Shown: piece by piece, positions 25,998-27,483 of the stretch
How positions within the stretch are numbered: position 1 is the first letter of the stretch
Layout: every line of letters starts with the position of its first letter
Assembly: GCA_964443315.1 (NCBI GenBank)
Contig: CAYUCP010000008.1
Span: 1 to 27,483 of the forward strand
Source of the DNA: JAGOTP01 sp964443315
GTDB lineage: Bacteria > Patescibacteriota > Patescibacteriia > 2-12-FULL-60-25
Direction: 5' to 3'
Length of the DNA: 27,483 nt
Program-made: the position numbers and the translations under genes
The notes under the pieces: generated by a model
The model's database searches: none
Told to the model about the DNA's origin: nothing
Seen by the model: the letters and a program-made list of their open reading frames with translations, nothing else

Positions 25998-27483
25998 ATG
26001 ACTCCACAACAACAATTCTCGATTGACTACGCTGGTCGACCACTCACAATCTCGATTGGCAAGCTCGCTCAACAAGCGAATGGCTCCTGTACCATCCAGT
26101 ACGGCGATACGCTTGTCTTATGTACCGCAACACTCGGGGAAGCACGCGAAGATGCGGGGTTCTTTCCACTCAGCGTAGAGTACGAAGAGCGCATGTATGC
26201 CTCCGGAAAGATCAAAGGCTCACGCTTCATTAAACGCGAGGGTCGCCCAACCGACGAAGCGATTCTTTCGGGACGTTTAATTGACCGCGCTATCCGTCCC
26301 CTCTTCCCAAGTGATTTGCGTAACGAAGTCGCAGTTGTCGCAACGGTCTTTTCGCATGACCAAGAAAATGACGCCGACATTCCAGCCTTGATTGGTGCGT
26401 CGTGTGCGCTCGCCATGTCGAACATTCCTTGGAATGGTCCGATTGCGGCTGTCCGTGTGGGTTTGAAAGACGGTCAGTACATTTTGCTCCCGACCTACCA
26501 GCAAACGGAAGAAGGTGAACTCGACCTCGTCGTCGCCGGAAGCAAGGACAAAACATTGATGGTCGAAGCAGGAGCAAAGCGTGTATCCGAAGACATGATG
26601 TTAGGCGCCATGAAGTTTGCGCATGAGCAACTCAGTCCGCTCATTGATTTGATCAATCAGGTTGTGAAAGCCGCCGGCAAAGAAAAGCTGTCGCTCCACA
26701 CCGTTCGCAGCGAAGAGGATCAAAAACGTATTGATGGAGCCTGTGCTTTCTTGAAAACACAAAAAGGCGTGTTGTTTGCCGAACCACTTCGTTCCAAAGC
26801 AGACCGCAAAGCCGCCGTTGGACGATTGAAAGCTGCACTTGAAGCACACGTCGTCGCTCAAGGATTGAACGCCAAAGACGGGATGAAAGGTCTCGGAAGT
26901 GTGATCGATGAGTTTGTCGATCGCGAAGTCACCGAGATGATTTTGAATGAGAAACGTCGTGCGGATGGTCGTCGCTTAGATGAAGTGCGTACGCTCTCGG
27001 CAGAAGTCGCGGTCATTCCACGCACCCACGGTTCCGGCCTCTTCATGCGTGGTCAAACACAGGTACTTTCGACCGTCACACTCGGTTCGCCGGGCATGGA
27101 ACAGACGCTCGACACGATGGAATACGCCACCACCAAGCGCTACTTCCACCACTACAACTTCCCAAGCTACTCGGTTGGAGAAACCAAACCAAGCCGTGGC
27201 CCGGGTCGTCGTGAAATCGGGCACGGAGCGCTCGCCGAACGCGCCCTCATGCCGGTTCTCCCAACGAAAGAAGTCTTCCCTTATACCGTACGCGTTGTGT
27301 CTGAAGTCCTTGGATCGAACGGTTCCAGCTCGATGGGTGCAACCTGTGGTTCAACACTGTCCTTGATGGATGCTGGCGTTCCACTCCTCGAGCCAGTCGC
27401 TGGTATTGCGATGGGTATGGCAAGTGACGAAGCCAACAACCGCTACCAAATCATCACCGACCTTCAAGACCTTGAAGACGGGG
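25998..27483 (+). CDS. pnp: Polyribonucleotide nucleotidyltransferase, N-terminal part (runs off the right edge)
   Basis: PNPase degrades RNA by phosphorolysis and is a core of RNA-decay complexes. 495 codons are visible: RNase PH domain 1 (about 1-210, with GRPLTISIGKLAQQANGS and GDTLVLCTATL early and IKREGRPTDEAILSGRLIDR, about 95-115), the helical linker (about 225-300), and RNase PH domain 2 starting about 310 (RADGRRLDEVRTL, then PRTHGSGLFMRGQTQVLSTVTLG and FPSYSVGETKPSRGPGRREIGHGALAERAL). The text stops within this domain; KH and S1 domains are outside. The start has no Shine-Dalgarno (gactct-ATG) and lies 26 nt after the NYN stop, so co-transcription is likely. Confidence 0.97.
   Translation, partial: MTPQQQFSIDYAGRPLTISIGKLAQQANGSCTIQYGDTLVLCTATLGEAREDAGFFPLSVEYEERMYASGKIKGSRFIKREGRPTDEAILSGRLIDRAIRPLFPSDLRNEVAVVATVFSHDQENDADIPALIGASCALAMSNIPWNGPIAAVRVGLKDGQYILLPTYQQTEEGELDLVVAGSKDKTLMVEAGAKRVSEDMMLGAMKFAHEQLSPLIDLINQVVKAAGKEKLSLHTVRSEEDQKRIDGACAFLKTQKGVLFAEPLRSKADRKAAVGRLKAALEAHVVAQGLNAKDGMKGLGSVIDEFVDREVTEMILNEKRRADGRRLDEVRTLSAEVAVIPRTHGSGLFMRGQTQVLSTVTLGSPGMEQTLDTMEYATTKRYFHHYNFPSYSVGETKPSRGPGRREIGHGALAERALMPVLPTKEVFPYTVRVVSEVLGSNGSSSMGATCGSTLSLMDAGVPLLEPVAGIAMGMASDEANNRYQIITDLQDLEDG

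Noticed and set aside
1..27483. UGA recoded as glycine, as in some CPR groups
   Set aside because: Long native frames lack internal UGA, and UGA ends genes such as the TrmB-like one; reading through adds no conserved sequence.
1..27483. CRISPR array, insertion sequence with transposase, prophage
   Set aside because: No regular spaced repeats, no transposase or integrase motif and no phage structural gene were found.

Overview
The window reads as a piece of a bacterial chromosome of moderate GC, most likely from the Patescibacteria/CPR (Parcubacteria-like). I infer this from gene style and content: core genes in an unusual order, a ComEC without its hydrolase domain, a TrmB-like regulator, a NYN protein and an rpsO-pnp region. 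No 16S is present, so the phylum is inferred. UGA is a stop here: long core frames (rpoB, leuS, ftsK, pnp) contain no internal UGA, and several genes end with it.

Layout from left to right. The 5' two thirds or so of rpoB (minus) has its own promoter and a long leader with an attenuator-like hairpin. A GC-rich cassette with pyrH follows, bracketed by a ~32-bp imperfect inverted repeat. Next is a sugar-nucleotide NTP transferase (plus). Then comes a ~500-nt gene-free stretch with its own promoter that folds into nested helices (candidate structured RNA), and a GC-rich mini-cassette encoding a zinc-ribbon membrane protein. A minus-strand block holds recA, ftsK and a membrane HTH protein. A GC-rich island encodes a large M23-type lipoprotein with a Myxococcota-like style. 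Then come comEC, two small unknown genes, a second candidate structured RNA, a VOC protein and a TrmB-like regulator. Divergent from the regulator is a long protein joining a SAM methyltransferase to an S-adenosylhomocysteine-hydrolase-like region. Next is a giant leuS, then two GC-rich cassettes of small unknown genes separated by a tiny promoter-peptide-terminator unit. The window closes with rpsO, a NYN-domain gene and the 5' part of pnp.

The outstanding item is leuS. One uninterrupted 1360-codon frame contains a complete LeuRS of about 820 residues with three separate enzyme-like domains in its loops: a HAM1/RdgB-like NTPase with divergent C-terminal half, a Nudix hydrolase with a perfect Nudix box, and a GHSIG serine (alpha/beta) hydrolase. 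Two inserts are of nucleotide-sanitation type.

A second theme is a two-class gene population. Native-style genes start after pyrimidine-rich leaders (often TCT-ATG) without a Shine-Dalgarno motif. The GC-rich inserted genes mostly have a Shine-Dalgarno-like motif and sit in hairpin-bounded units between intact native genes. This suggests repeated acquisition of small foreign gene cassettes. A competence-type channel gene (comEC) lies in the same window, but a mechanistic link is only inference.
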